A stretch of 57,268 bases of DNA from Bacteroidota bacterium (lineage in GTDB: Bacteria > Bacteroidota > Bacteroidia > Bacteroidales > F082), in NCBI GenBank assembly GCA_016845105.1, contig JAERTF010000033.1:1-57268 (forward strand), written 5' to 3'. Below are positions 27,326 to 35,227 of this stretch, one piece after another (within the stretch, counting starts at the first letter, position 1; each line of letters begins with the position of its first letter). A program made the translations under genes and the position numbers. The notes beneath the pieces are model-generated. The model saw nothing but the letters and a program-made list of their open reading frames with translations. It made no database searches and had not been told where the DNA came from.

Positions 27326-28711
27326 CTATAATTTAATGCGTGTTGTTTTTTCTGATTTTATCTCAAATTCTTTTTCCACTGTTGTTGCCGATTGCATTAC
27401 ATATTTTGATCTGAAAACCAAACGATAGTTTCCAGGTTGTAAATACAACGACTCTGTTTGGTTTGAATTACTTCCTATGTTTATTACCCAAACTTGTTTT
27501 TTTCCATCCAATGCATATATACTACCATACCCTTTGATGGTTTTTTGAATGGCTAGTATGCCTGGATTTTCTATCTCAATTTTTGTTTGATTATCTGGTG
27601 CAATTTCTACTTTACTTAGGTGAATTGGCGGTAGAGTTTGAATATCAAGTTCATATCTGCCCGAGATATAATCAATGTTTTCATTTAAATACTGAATATT
27701 TAATGCTTCATTGTAATTGTTTGATCTAATTACAATTGCGGGATTAAAGTCGGCCTTTGTTTGACCTTGCAATTTAACCAACAAACTTCCTTGGGGGCAT
27801 GAAACAGAAACTGTTGTATGTTTTCCTTCGGTTAAATTCACCGGATCTATTAGCCTTGGTGGAATAGTGTTTACTATTATTCTATAATCTACCAGGTGGT
27901 CTATATTTAACGTATCTGGTAAACCTTTGCTATTTAAAGTGTGAACAAAATTATAAGCAACATTATTATTTTGCTTATTAATAAATGTCATGTTTACATT
28001 CGATTCAGTAGGTCTGTTGTATTGATCCAATAAATTTACTTGTAAACTTGTTTTACTAAGTACTTTTGTGATAATGATTTTTAGTGCCTTTGTAAATTGC
28101 TTTTTATTTGCAGCGTTATAGTACTGACCAGCACAATCATAGGCTTCATGTGTGTCGTGTCCAATTCCAATAATAAATGGTTTTAGTATAATTCCTTGCT
28201 TTTGTAATAGTTCGCTAACATCACAAATGTCACCATCACATTCTTCAATTCCATCTGTAATCAAAACAACAATATTCCGGCAATTATTACAATCAGTAAA
28301 GTCTTCTTTTGATTTTAATAAGGAGGAGGCAATGGGGGAGGTTCCTCGCGGTGAAAGTTGCTTTAATCTAAATTTTATTTGATCAATATTATCATTACTA
28401 AAGGGCACCTCCAAACGGGTATCGTTACAGTTCTGAGGTGGGAAATTCTTGGTATGACCATATACTCTCAAAGCAACCTGTACATTATCAATATTTCTAA
28501 TGCTATCAAGTATTTGAGAGAGTATTGTGCGAGCAATTAAATACTTGCTTTCTCCTTGCCATTTTCCGGTCATGCTGCGAGAAGCATCCATAACAAACAA
28601 TATCCTAGTTGTTGTGTAATCTTCTTCACTGGCTTTAATAGGTTGACCAGTTAACTGAATGCCAACAAGTATTAGCAAAAGTACTATAGAATATTTGGTC
28701 AATTTTTTCAT
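27326..28711 (-). CDS. Exported von Willebrand factor A domain protein between transketolase subunits
   Basis: A protein of about 461 residues from the ATG at 28711; a longer open frame to 28777 overlaps the transketolase N gene and would bury the signal peptide. The start MKKLTKYSIVLLLILVGIQL is a signal sequence. The VWA domain (about 35-220) has a complete metal-ion-dependent adhesion site, FVMDASRSM (DxSxS at about 42-46), and VLITDGIEECDGD. The C-terminal half (about 225-461) is beta-rich with three or so Ig/carboxypeptidase-like modules. The stop directly abuts the transketolase C start and the gene starts 25 bases after transketolase N. It is therefore translated in one operon with a cytoplasmic enzyme, for no obvious reason. 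I cannot name a specific function. Confidence 0.85.
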   Translation of the reverse strand: MKKLTKYSIVLLLILVGIQLTGQPIKASEEDYTTTRILFVMDASRSMTGKWQGESKYLIARTILSQILDSIRNIDNVQVALRVYGHTKNFPPQNCNDTRLEVPFSNDNIDQIKFRLKQLSPRGTSPIASSLLKSKEDFTDCNNCRNIVVLITDGIEECDGDICDVSELLQKQGIILKPFIIGIGHDTHEAYDCAGQYYNAANKKQFTKALKIIITKVLSKTSLQVNLLDQYNRPTESNVNMTFINKQNNNVAYNFVHTLNSKGLPDTLNIDHLVDYRIIVNTIPPRLIDPVNLTEGKHTTVSVSCPQGSLLVKLQGQTKADFNPAIVIRSNNYNEALNIQYLNENIDYISGRYELDIQTLPPIHLSKVEIAPDNQTKIEIENPGILAIQKTIKGYGSIYALDGKKQVWVINIGSNSNQTESLYLQPGNYRLVFRSKYVMQSATTVEKEFEIKSEKTTRIKL

Positions 28712-28736
28712 AATTATAATTACAAAATCAATTTGT

Positions 28737-29588
28737 TTATATTTTGTAATCACCAAGGGTTTCTTCCAATTGTTCAAGGGCGGCTTTTAGTTGATCATCA
28801 TTTGGTGGAATTCCGTGCCATTCGTGAGTTCCCATCATAAAATCAACACCCATGCCCATTTCAGTATGCATCAATACCATTGTTGGTTTTTTCGTAATTG
28901 TTAGCTTTTTTATTGAAGTCATAGTTTCTACAACCTCTTGCATATTATTACCATTCATTTCAATTACATTCCATCCAAAAGACTCAAATTTTGATTTCAA
29001 GTCTCCCAATGGTAGAACATCATCTGTTGCACCATCTATTTGCTTCTTATTATAATCAACAACTCCCACAACATTATTAATATTGTGCGACCCAATATAC
29101 ATGGCAGCTTCCCAAACTTGTCCTTCTTCAAGCTCTCCATCCCCCATTAAACAGTATACTTTGCTTTTGTCGTTATTAAGCTTTTTACCCAAAGCAATAC
29201 CATTTGAAACTGATAAACCTTGTCCAAGTGAGCCCGTTGCGATCCGAATTCCGGGAAGGTTTTCCATTGTAGCTGGATGACCTTGAAGTCTTGTATTAAG
29301 GACTCTGAATGTAGAAAGCTCATTTACAGGAATCTGACCTGATCGTGCCAGCACGCTATACAATGCTGGGCTAATATGTCCGTTAGAAACAATTAGAACA
29401 TCTTCGTTATGGGCATCCATATTGAATGTATTCTTATCATAATCCATTATATCATTATACATGGCTGTTAAAAAATCAGTACAGCCCAATGACCCACCTG
29501 GATGCCCTGATTGTACACCATGAACCATTCTTACAATATCACGCCTAACTTGAGAGGCAATTTTTTCTAAATTATCGATGTTTGACAT
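28737..29588 (-). CDS. Transketolase, N-terminal subunit
   Basis: This is the thiamine-diphosphate-binding half of split transketolase. The 283 residues include HGVQSGHPGGSLGCTDFL (about 23-40), GHISPALYSVLARSG, TGSLGQGLSVSNGIALGKKL and the cofactor motif GDGELEEGQVWEAAM followed by NNVVGVVDYNKKQIDG. Length is normal. It heads the operon and a TACTTTTG -7 element lies about 60 bases upstream on the minus strand. The C-terminal subunit is the second gene downstream, not the first. Confidence 0.96.
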   Translation of the reverse strand: MSNIDNLEKIASQVRRDIVRMVHGVQSGHPGGSLGCTDFLTAMYNDIMDYDKNTFNMDAHNEDVLIVSNGHISPALYSVLARSGQIPVNELSTFRVLNTRLQGHPATMENLPGIRIATGSLGQGLSVSNGIALGKKLNNDKSKVYCLMGDGELEEGQVWEAAMYIGSHNINNVVGVVDYNKKQIDGATDDVLPLGDLKSKFESFGWNVIEMNGNNMQEVVETMTSIKKLTITKKPTMVLMHTEMGMGVDFMMGTHEWHGIPPNDDQLKAALEQLEETLGDYKI

Positions 29589-29646
29589 GTTAACGATTTG
29601 TGCTACAAATATTTAGTGTGAAAATAGAGAATTTTTGTTTACGAGG

Positions 29647-29654
29647 CAAAAGTA
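29647..29654 (-). promoter_or_regulatory. -7 promoter element for the transketolase/VWA operon
   Basis: On the minus strand this reads TACTTTTG, an exact TAnnTTTG match, placed about 60 bases before the start of the transketolase N gene. It shares the divergent spacer with the promoter of the GH3/beta-lactamase gene. Confidence 0.5.
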
Positions 29655-29707
29655 ACATTATTTAATAGGGTAGTTAAGTACACTTATTAACAAATTATTA
29701 AAAAGAT

Positions 29708-29715
29708 TAGTTTTG
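29708..29715 (+). promoter_or_regulatory. -7 promoter element for the GH3/beta-lactamase gene
   Basis: TAGTTTTG is an exact TAnnTTTG match 18 bases before the ATG at 29734. It contains the TTG at 29713 that could be read as an upstream start codon, and so argues for the ATG as the true start. Confidence 0.5.
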
Positions 29716-29731
29716 TTCAAAATTTTTGAAC
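29715..29731. promoter_or_regulatory. 17-base palindrome at the expected transcription start
   Basis: GTTCAAAA and TTTTGAAC flank a single central T. The palindrome overlaps the last base of the -7 element and reaches to three bases before the ATG, so it covers the predicted transcription start and leader. A repressor operator or a translation-blocking hairpin are both plausible. Confidence 0.4.
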
Positions 29732-29733
29732 TA

Positions 29734-32664
29734 ATGATATCAATTAAGAAAACTTTATACATTGGATTCCTATTTTTATTGTTATTTGAATTGGGTATTT
29801 CTTCTCAAATTTATTCACAGGGTATCAACAATGAGAATCATGGGAAACATTGGGTTGACTCAGTTTATCAGTCACTTACGATTGAACAACGCATAGCACA
29901 GCTTATATATGTTAGAGCCAACTATGCACGAAAGCCGTATTTACAATATATTGATACATTAATTAGGGATTATAATATTGGTGGTGTAGTATTTTTTAGT
30001 GGTGATCCCATATCGCAGGTTCAACAAACAAATCATTGGAATTCAATTGCCCGTACACCCCTCTCAATTGCAATTGATGCTGAATGGGGGTTGGCAATGA
30101 GATTGAGTAATACCATTAGCTACCCTATACAAATGACGCTAGGTGCTGTAAACGATAACAATCTAATATATGTAATGGGGCAACAAATTGGGGATCAGTG
30201 TAAACGAATGGGTATACAACTAAACTTTGCTCCTGTAGTAGATGTTAATAGTAACCCAAAAAATCCGGTCATTGGTATGCGCTCATTTGGTCAAAATCCT
30301 GAATTAGTTGCAGTAAAAGCTGATAATTATATGAGAGGTATGCAAAGCAGGGGGGTAGTTGCAAGTGCAAAACATTTTCCAGGACATGGAAATACTCATA
30401 TGGATTCACATCTGGATCTCCCAATTGTGAGTAGTCCAATTAGTTTACTAAAAAATAATGATCTTTATCCATTTCAGTATTTAATTGACAATGGTGTTGG
30501 TTCGGTAATGATTGCTCATTTATCGGTTCCGGCACTCGATGATACCAAAAATTTACCATCTACATTATCAAAAAAAATAGTAACAGACTATTTAATAGAT
30601 ACCATGGGGTTTAATGGGCTAATAGTTACTGATGGTTTAGATATGAAGGGTGTTACAAAATATTACAAAGAAGGAATGGTAGCTCTTGAGGCACTTAAGG
30701 CTGGTAATGATATTCTATTAATTCCCGATAATATTCCATTATCCATTAAAAATGTTAGCAATGCTATTTCAGATGGAACAATATCCGAAGAAAGGATAGA
30801 GTTTAGCTGTAAAAAGATACTTTGGAGTAAGTATATTTCTGGTGCATGGCAAAATATTACAATAGACACCACTAATCTTATATCTGATTTAAATAGTCCA
30901 TTGTACAAGAGTACATCTGATAAGTTAATGGATGCTGCTATAACTATAGTTAAAGATGAGAACACATTATTGCCATTGGGAAAAGGTGAAAGTCGAAAAA
31001 CAGCCTTGTTAGTTGTTGGCACTAATGAACACCTGGAAATAGAAGATGCAATAAATCAGTATGATAGTGTTGATGTATTTCATATTGGGCATAAAGCTAA
31101 AAAAAGAACCAGGAAGAAGTTGATATCGGAACTTAAGAATTATGATGTAGTGATTGTGTCTATTTTAAACACCAATATTCTAGCAAGTAGAAGGTTTGGA
31201 ATTTCCAAGGGGGATGTTGAATTGGTAACTAAACTTTCATATGAAACTACTGTTATACTTGATATTTTTGCTAGTCCTTACGCACTAAACTTTTTTAACA
31301 CCGAGCTCATTCCTACAATTATTATTTCTTACCAAGAAAAGCCTTCTGCTCAAATAGCCTCTGCTGATTTAATTATGGAGGGATCTGAAAAATTTGGGAC
31401 ACTTCCAGTTGATGCCGCTGGGTATAAGGCTGGCTGGGGTTTAACATATGGTGAGCCGAAACTATATTTCGATGATCCTTCTTTGATGGGAATAGATTTG
31501 GAGATATTGAAGAAAATAGACTCAACAGCCATAAATGGTATTGAAATTGGCGCTTACCCTGGTTGTCAAATACTGGCGGCTAAGGATGGAGCAATATTTT
31601 ACAATAAGTCGTTTGGATATCATACCTATGATAATGAAAAACCGGTTCGATGGAATGATGTATATGATTTAGCTTCTTTAACTAAAATACTGGCAACTAC
31701 ACCAGCACTAATGAAAATGAGTGATGAAGGGAAGATAGATATCAATGGGAAAATCAGTGATTATCTTCTTATGTTAAAAGATACTGATAAAGATAGCCTT
31801 GAATTTATAGAGGTGCTTTCTCACCAATCAGGATTACAAAACTGGATACCATTTTACGAAAGTACAATCGATGAAAATGGTTGGGATACATCCATATACC
31901 GCAACAGTATATCCGAAGGATATCCAACACGGGTAGCCCAAAATATGTATATTAAAAAAGGGTATGATCATAATCTTTTTGATAGTATAATTCAATCACC
32001 TTTTCAGGATAAAAGCTATCATTATTCAGGACTTGGTTTTTATTTGTTTAAGCAATTAGTTGAGAATATAGCTAATACATCTCTCGATAACTATATGTAT
32101 AGTAGTATGTATAAACCATTAAATTTGAATTATTTAAGATACAACCCTAGGGACTACTTTGCTGTAGATCAAATCATTCCGACTGAGAATGATACTATCT
32201 TTAGGAATCAATTATTGGTTGGAGATGTGCATGATCAGGGTGCTGCTATGTTGGGCGGGGTTTCTGGTAATGCAGGCCTTTTTGGGAATGCACACAATGT
32301 AGCAGTTATAATGCAAATGTTTATAAATGGAGGTGCTTATGGGTTTCAAAAGTTTTTTGAACCTGAAACAATCGATCTATTTACATCCTATCATTTTGCT
32401 GCAGATAGTAATAGGAGAGGTTTGGGTTTTGACAAACCATTGCATAGGTATGAAGAACATAGAACAAATTGTAAGGATGCATCGCCAAGTAGTTTCGGAC
32501 ATTCGGGATTTACGGGTACATATGCATGGGCTGATCCTGAAGTTGGACTTGTTTATGTATTTTTGTCCAACAGAGTGCATCCAACGATGAGTAATAGCAT
32601 ACTAATGGATAAGGATATCCGAACTAATATACATCAACTTTTTTATGAGGCTATAAAGCCTTAG
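29734..32664 (+). CDS. Fused beta-N-acetylhexosaminidase (GH3) and class C beta-lactamase-like serine hydrolase
   Basis: A cell-envelope enzyme of about 976 residues from the ATG at 29734. A signal peptide (ISIKKTLYIGFLFLLLFELGISSQIYSQ) leads into a GH3 domain (about 40-560). This carries the NagZ-type KHFPGHG loop at 213-219 and VTDGLDMKGV, whose Asp is the expected nucleophile. The second half (about 590-976) is a beta-lactamase/penicillin-binding-protein-like domain with the SxxK motif SLTK at 648-651, YHYSGLGFYL and HSGFTGTYAW. Such fusions occur in Bacteroidota and probably act on peptidoglycan fragments or other amino sugars. True beta-lactamase activity need not follow. Confidence 0.92.
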   Translation: MISIKKTLYIGFLFLLLFELGISSQIYSQGINNENHGKHWVDSVYQSLTIEQRIAQLIYVRANYARKPYLQYIDTLIRDYNIGGVVFFSGDPISQVQQTNHWNSIARTPLSIAIDAEWGLAMRLSNTISYPIQMTLGAVNDNNLIYVMGQQIGDQCKRMGIQLNFAPVVDVNSNPKNPVIGMRSFGQNPELVAVKADNYMRGMQSRGVVASAKHFPGHGNTHMDSHLDLPIVSSPISLLKNNDLYPFQYLIDNGVGSVMIAHLSVPALDDTKNLPSTLSKKIVTDYLIDTMGFNGLIVTDGLDMKGVTKYYKEGMVALEALKAGNDILLIPDNIPLSIKNVSNAISDGTISEERIEFSCKKILWSKYISGAWQNITIDTTNLISDLNSPLYKSTSDKLMDAAITIVKDENTLLPLGKGESRKTALLVVGTNEHLEIEDAINQYDSVDVFHIGHKAKKRTRKKLISELKNYDVVIVSILNTNILASRRFGISKGDVELVTKLSYETTVILDIFASPYALNFFNTELIPTIIISYQEKPSAQIASADLIMEGSEKFGTLPVDAAGYKAGWGLTYGEPKLYFDDPSLMGIDLEILKKIDSTAINGIEIGAYPGCQILAAKDGAIFYNKSFGYHTYDNEKPVRWNDVYDLASLTKILATTPALMKMSDEGKIDINGKISDYLLMLKDTDKDSLEFIEVLSHQSGLQNWIPFYESTIDENGWDTSIYRNSISEGYPTRVAQNMYIKKGYDHNLFDSIIQSPFQDKSYHYSGLGFYLFKQLVENIANTSLDNYMYSSMYKPLNLNYLRYNPRDYFAVDQIIPTENDTIFRNQLLVGDVHDQGAAMLGGVSGNAGLFGNAHNVAVIMQMFINGGAYGFQKFFEPETIDLFTSYHFAADSNRRGLGFDKPLHRYEEHRTNCKDASPSSFGHSGFTGTYAWADPEVGLVYVFLSNRVHPTMSNSILMDKDIRTNIHQLFYEAIKP

Positions 32665-32686
32665 TAATCAATAATAGAAATATACA

Positions 32687-33523
32687 ATGGGTAGTAAATT
32701 AAAAAATGTTTTGTTATGGGTAATTGCAATCTTAATGACCATGGCATTGGTAATATATCAACGTGCAACCGGACCAACATATCCCGTTAGGGGAGAAGTA
32801 ATTATTGATGGTGAAATAGTTGATTATAAACTGATAAGAACTTTTGGTGGTGAGAAGGATGCACTGGTTGAAATTGATATTGAAAATGAGGAAATTACAG
32901 GTCACATAACTCTTAAAAGGTATAAAAGTTTCGATGAATGGGCAACTTCTGATATGTTTCGAAACCAAGGTAAACTAGTTGGAGTTATCCCAAATCAACC
33001 ACCTGCCGGAAAAGTAGAGTATGTAATTACTTTAGTTAGTAATGGAGTAGAATATATCCTTACGGAAGAGCCAATTGTAATTAGATTCAAAGGTGCTGTT
33101 CCAACACCAATCTTATATCCTCATATCTTTTTTATGTTTATTTCATTGCTTTTTGCATTAAGAGTTGGGCTTGAGATATTTTTCAGAGGTATAGATACAA
33201 AATATTACTCAGGCGTTGTGATTATTACATTATTCTTTGGAGGCTTGGTTCTTGGTCCAATTGTTCAGAAATATGCTTTTGATGCTTATTGGACAGGTTG
33301 GCCATTTGGACATGATTTAACTGATAATAAAACTTTGTTTGTTTTCATATGTTGGGTTATCGCTTGGTTTGTACTTCGAAGAAAGCCTGAGAATAAGGTT
33401 TGGCCTACAATTGCAGTGATTGCTATGCTACTTGTATATGCTATCCCGCACAGTGTTATGGGGTCTGAAATTGATCATACTAAAGAAGCAGATAGTACAC
33501 CTGAAACAAGTATAAACGAATGA
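32687..33523 (+). CDS. Multi-pass membrane protein of unknown function
   Basis: I do not recognise a family with certainty. The 278 residues start with a membrane helix (NVLLWVIAILMTMALVIY). An extracytoplasmic beta-rich domain of about 100 residues follows (YPVRGEVIIDGEIVDYKLIRTFGG, VEYVITLVSNGVEYILTEEPIVIRF). Four more helices come after it (about 140-165, 175-195, 215-230, 240-258). A charged tail (EIDHTKEADSTPETSINE) ends the protein. It lies 22 bases after the GH3 fusion gene, and its stop overlaps the rhomboid start by four bases (ATGA). It may therefore be a partner or substrate of that protease, but this is inference. Confidence 0.7.
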   Translation: MGSKLKNVLLWVIAILMTMALVIYQRATGPTYPVRGEVIIDGEIVDYKLIRTFGGEKDALVEIDIENEEITGHITLKRYKSFDEWATSDMFRNQGKLVGVIPNQPPAGKVEYVITLVSNGVEYILTEEPIVIRFKGAVPTPILYPHIFFMFISLLFALRVGLEIFFRGIDTKYYSGVVIITLFFGGLVLGPIVQKYAFDAYWTGWPFGHDLTDNKTLFVFICWVIAWFVLRRKPENKVWPTIAVIAMLLVYAIPHSVMGSEIDHTKEADSTPETSINE

Positions 33524-34128
33524 TACTAACAATTGTAATAATAGCAGTTACCGGTTTCGTCTCCATAAGTGCTTTCAATAATATCGAACTCTTTTCCAGG
33601 CTCAAGTTCAACGCTTATCAAATAAAACATTCAGGTGAAAAATGGAGGTTTTTTAGCTATGCTCTTCTACACTCAGGGTGGATGCATTTAATTATTAATA
33701 TGTATGTACTTTACTCCTTTGGTGGAGTTGTTGAGCAGTCGTTTATTTCACTTTTTGGTACAATTGGTTATCTTTATTTCATACTTCTTTATGTTGGTGG
33801 AGTTCTTTTTTCAACTCTTTGGGATTTTGGTAAGTACAAAGATGATATTTACTATAATGCTGTTGGTGCCTCGGGTGCAGTTTCTGCTGTAGTATTCTCA
33901 AGTATTCTGGTGTTTCCTTCAGGTAGTATCTTTCTTTTTCCAATTCCATTTCCTCTGCCATCATGGGTTTTTGGAATTGCATATCTTATTTACTCAGCTT
34001 ATATGGGTAAAAAAGGTGTTGATAATATAGGTCACAATGCACATTTTTGGGGTGCTGTTTTTGGTATAGTTCTAACTATAATACTTGTGCCCAATGTAAT
34101 TCAGAATTTTTTCTCAACAATATTCTAA
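33520..34128 (+). CDS. Rhomboid family intramembrane serine protease
   Basis: A six-helix intramembrane protease of 202 residues. The family signature is complete: HSGWMHLIINMYVLYSFGG (conserved His and Asn in the oxyanion region, about 48-66), the nucleophile Ser in GASGAVSAVVF (about 113-123) and the catalytic His in GHNAHFWGAVFG (about 170-181). The start overlaps the stop of the upstream membrane protein by four bases, so the two are translationally coupled. A chagasin-like inhibitor lipoprotein gene follows after 11 bases. Substrates cannot be read from the sequence. Confidence 0.95.
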   Translation: MILTIVIIAVTGFVSISAFNNIELFSRLKFNAYQIKHSGEKWRFFSYALLHSGWMHLIINMYVLYSFGGVVEQSFISLFGTIGYLYFILLYVGGVLFSTLWDFGKYKDDIYYNAVGASGAVSAVVFSSILVFPSGSIFLFPIPFPLPSWVFGIAYLIYSAYMGKKGVDNIGHNAHFWGAVFGIVLTIILVPNVIQNFFSTIF

Positions 34129-34139
34129 TACATATAACA

Positions 34140-34541
34140 ATGACATATAAGATATATATTCCAATATTAATACTTGTTGTATTTCTAATTGCATCTTGTG
34201 CTGGACCTTACACAATGGAAAATAGTGGTTCGACAGTTAATTTGGGTAATGATGATCCCTTTGAAATTGAATTGAATGGAAATCCTTCCACTGGTTACGA
34301 ATGGCAGATTGTTTCATATGACTCTACTGTAATTAAACAAGTGGGAAAACATGATTATAAAACAAGTGATGATAGAATTGGTTCTGCTGGTCTATATACG
34401 TTTAAATTTCAAACCATTGGTGATGGGCAAACTAACTTGTTATTGGTATATAAACGAAAATGGGAAGAGCCTACAGTAGATGACAAAACATTTGAAATGA
34501 AAATTGTAGTTGGAACCATGGGGCGAATTCTGGAGGATTAG
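34140..34541 (+). CDS. Chagasin-like (I42) cysteine peptidase inhibitor lipoprotein
   Basis: A lipoprotein of 133 residues from the ATG at 34140; the open frame continues upstream into the rhomboid gene, but the lipobox fixes the start. The signal ends in LIASC with lipidated Cys20. The mature part has the chagasin loops NPSTGYEWQIV (the inhibitory NPTTGY-type loop) and LLLVYKRKWEEP (equivalent of the RPW loop), in the family's usual order. Chagasin-type proteins block papain-like cysteine peptidases. Here it would protect the periplasm or surface. It is the last gene of a tight plus-strand group with a rhomboid protease, though chagasins do not inhibit serine rhomboids. Confidence 0.85.
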   Translation: MTYKIYIPILILVVFLIASCAGPYTMENSGSTVNLGNDDPFEIELNGNPSTGYEWQIVSYDSTVIKQVGKHDYKTSDDRIGSAGLYTFKFQTIGDGQTNLLLVYKRKWEEPTVDDKTFEMKIVVGTMGRILED

Positions 34542-34566
34542 AGCCTATTGTAATTAAGAGTATTAA

Positions 34567-35157
34567 TTAATTCAGTCCAGGGTCTGAAGGAAACTTTGGC
34601 CAATGTTTGTAATTATCTCCAAGAGGTTCTAACATCTGTTCCCAAAGTTCATCAGGTTTAATCGACAGAATATTCTTGTTCAAATTTTTAGAAACCAACC
34701 ATGAGTTACGCTTTAACTCACCTTTTAACTGTTCAGGTGACCACCCCGAATAACCAACTGAGAACCTAATATCCTTTGGAGTAATTGAATTTAGCAAAAT
34801 CATCTCTTTTACAATCTCAATATCTCCACCCCAATAAATTCCCGACCCTATTTCAAATGAACCTTCAATAATGTCTCCAATTGTGTGGATAAAAAATAAA
34901 CTATTCGTTTCTACCGGGCCTCCAATAAATAATTGTCCATTGAATTCAGGAAAATCTTTAACTACATCGTTAAAGTTTTGTTCAACTGGTTTATTAAGTA
35001 CCAGACCAAAAGAACCTTCATCATTGTGTTCTGCCAAAAGAACAACAGATCTCCCAAAGTAGAAATCACCCATTAATGGTTCAGATAGTAATAACCTTCC
35101 CTTGGCTGGTCTGAGGTTATTGCTGCTCACCTTAACAAATTTATCTACATCACTCAT
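34567..35157 (-). CDS. YqgE/AlgH family protein (DUF179)
   Basis: A cytoplasmic protein of 196 residues in the YqgE/AlgH family, whose biochemical function is unresolved. The conserved stretches are GRLLLSEPLMGDFYFGRSVVLLAEHNDEGSFGLVLNKP (about 19-56), FIGGPVETNSLFFIHTIGD and FSVGYSGWSPEQLKGELKRNSW, all in the expected positions. It converges on the chagasin-like gene with a 25-base gap and is divergent from the murL-like gene. Confidence 0.95.
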   Translation of the reverse strand: MSDVDKFVKVSSNNLRPAKGRLLLSEPLMGDFYFGRSVVLLAEHNDEGSFGLVLNKPVEQNFNDVVKDFPEFNGQLFIGGPVETNSLFFIHTIGDIIEGSFEIGSGIYWGGDIEIVKEMILLNSITPKDIRFSVGYSGWSPEQLKGELKRNSWLVSKNLNKNILSIKPDELWEQMLEPLGDNYKHWPKFPSDPGLN

Positions 35158-35227
35158 TTTGATCTATGCTTTATCCTAAAAACGATTATTTTTACAAATT
35201 AATTACATCAAAAAATATACCATTAAT

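Noticed and set aside
27326-28777. Longer VWA open frame starting at 28777
   Set aside because: It would overlap the transketolase N gene and place 22 extra residues before an evident signal peptide; the ATG at 28711 fits better.
34047-34541. Longer chagasin-like open frame starting inside the rhomboid gene
   Set aside because: The lipobox position requires the start at 34140.
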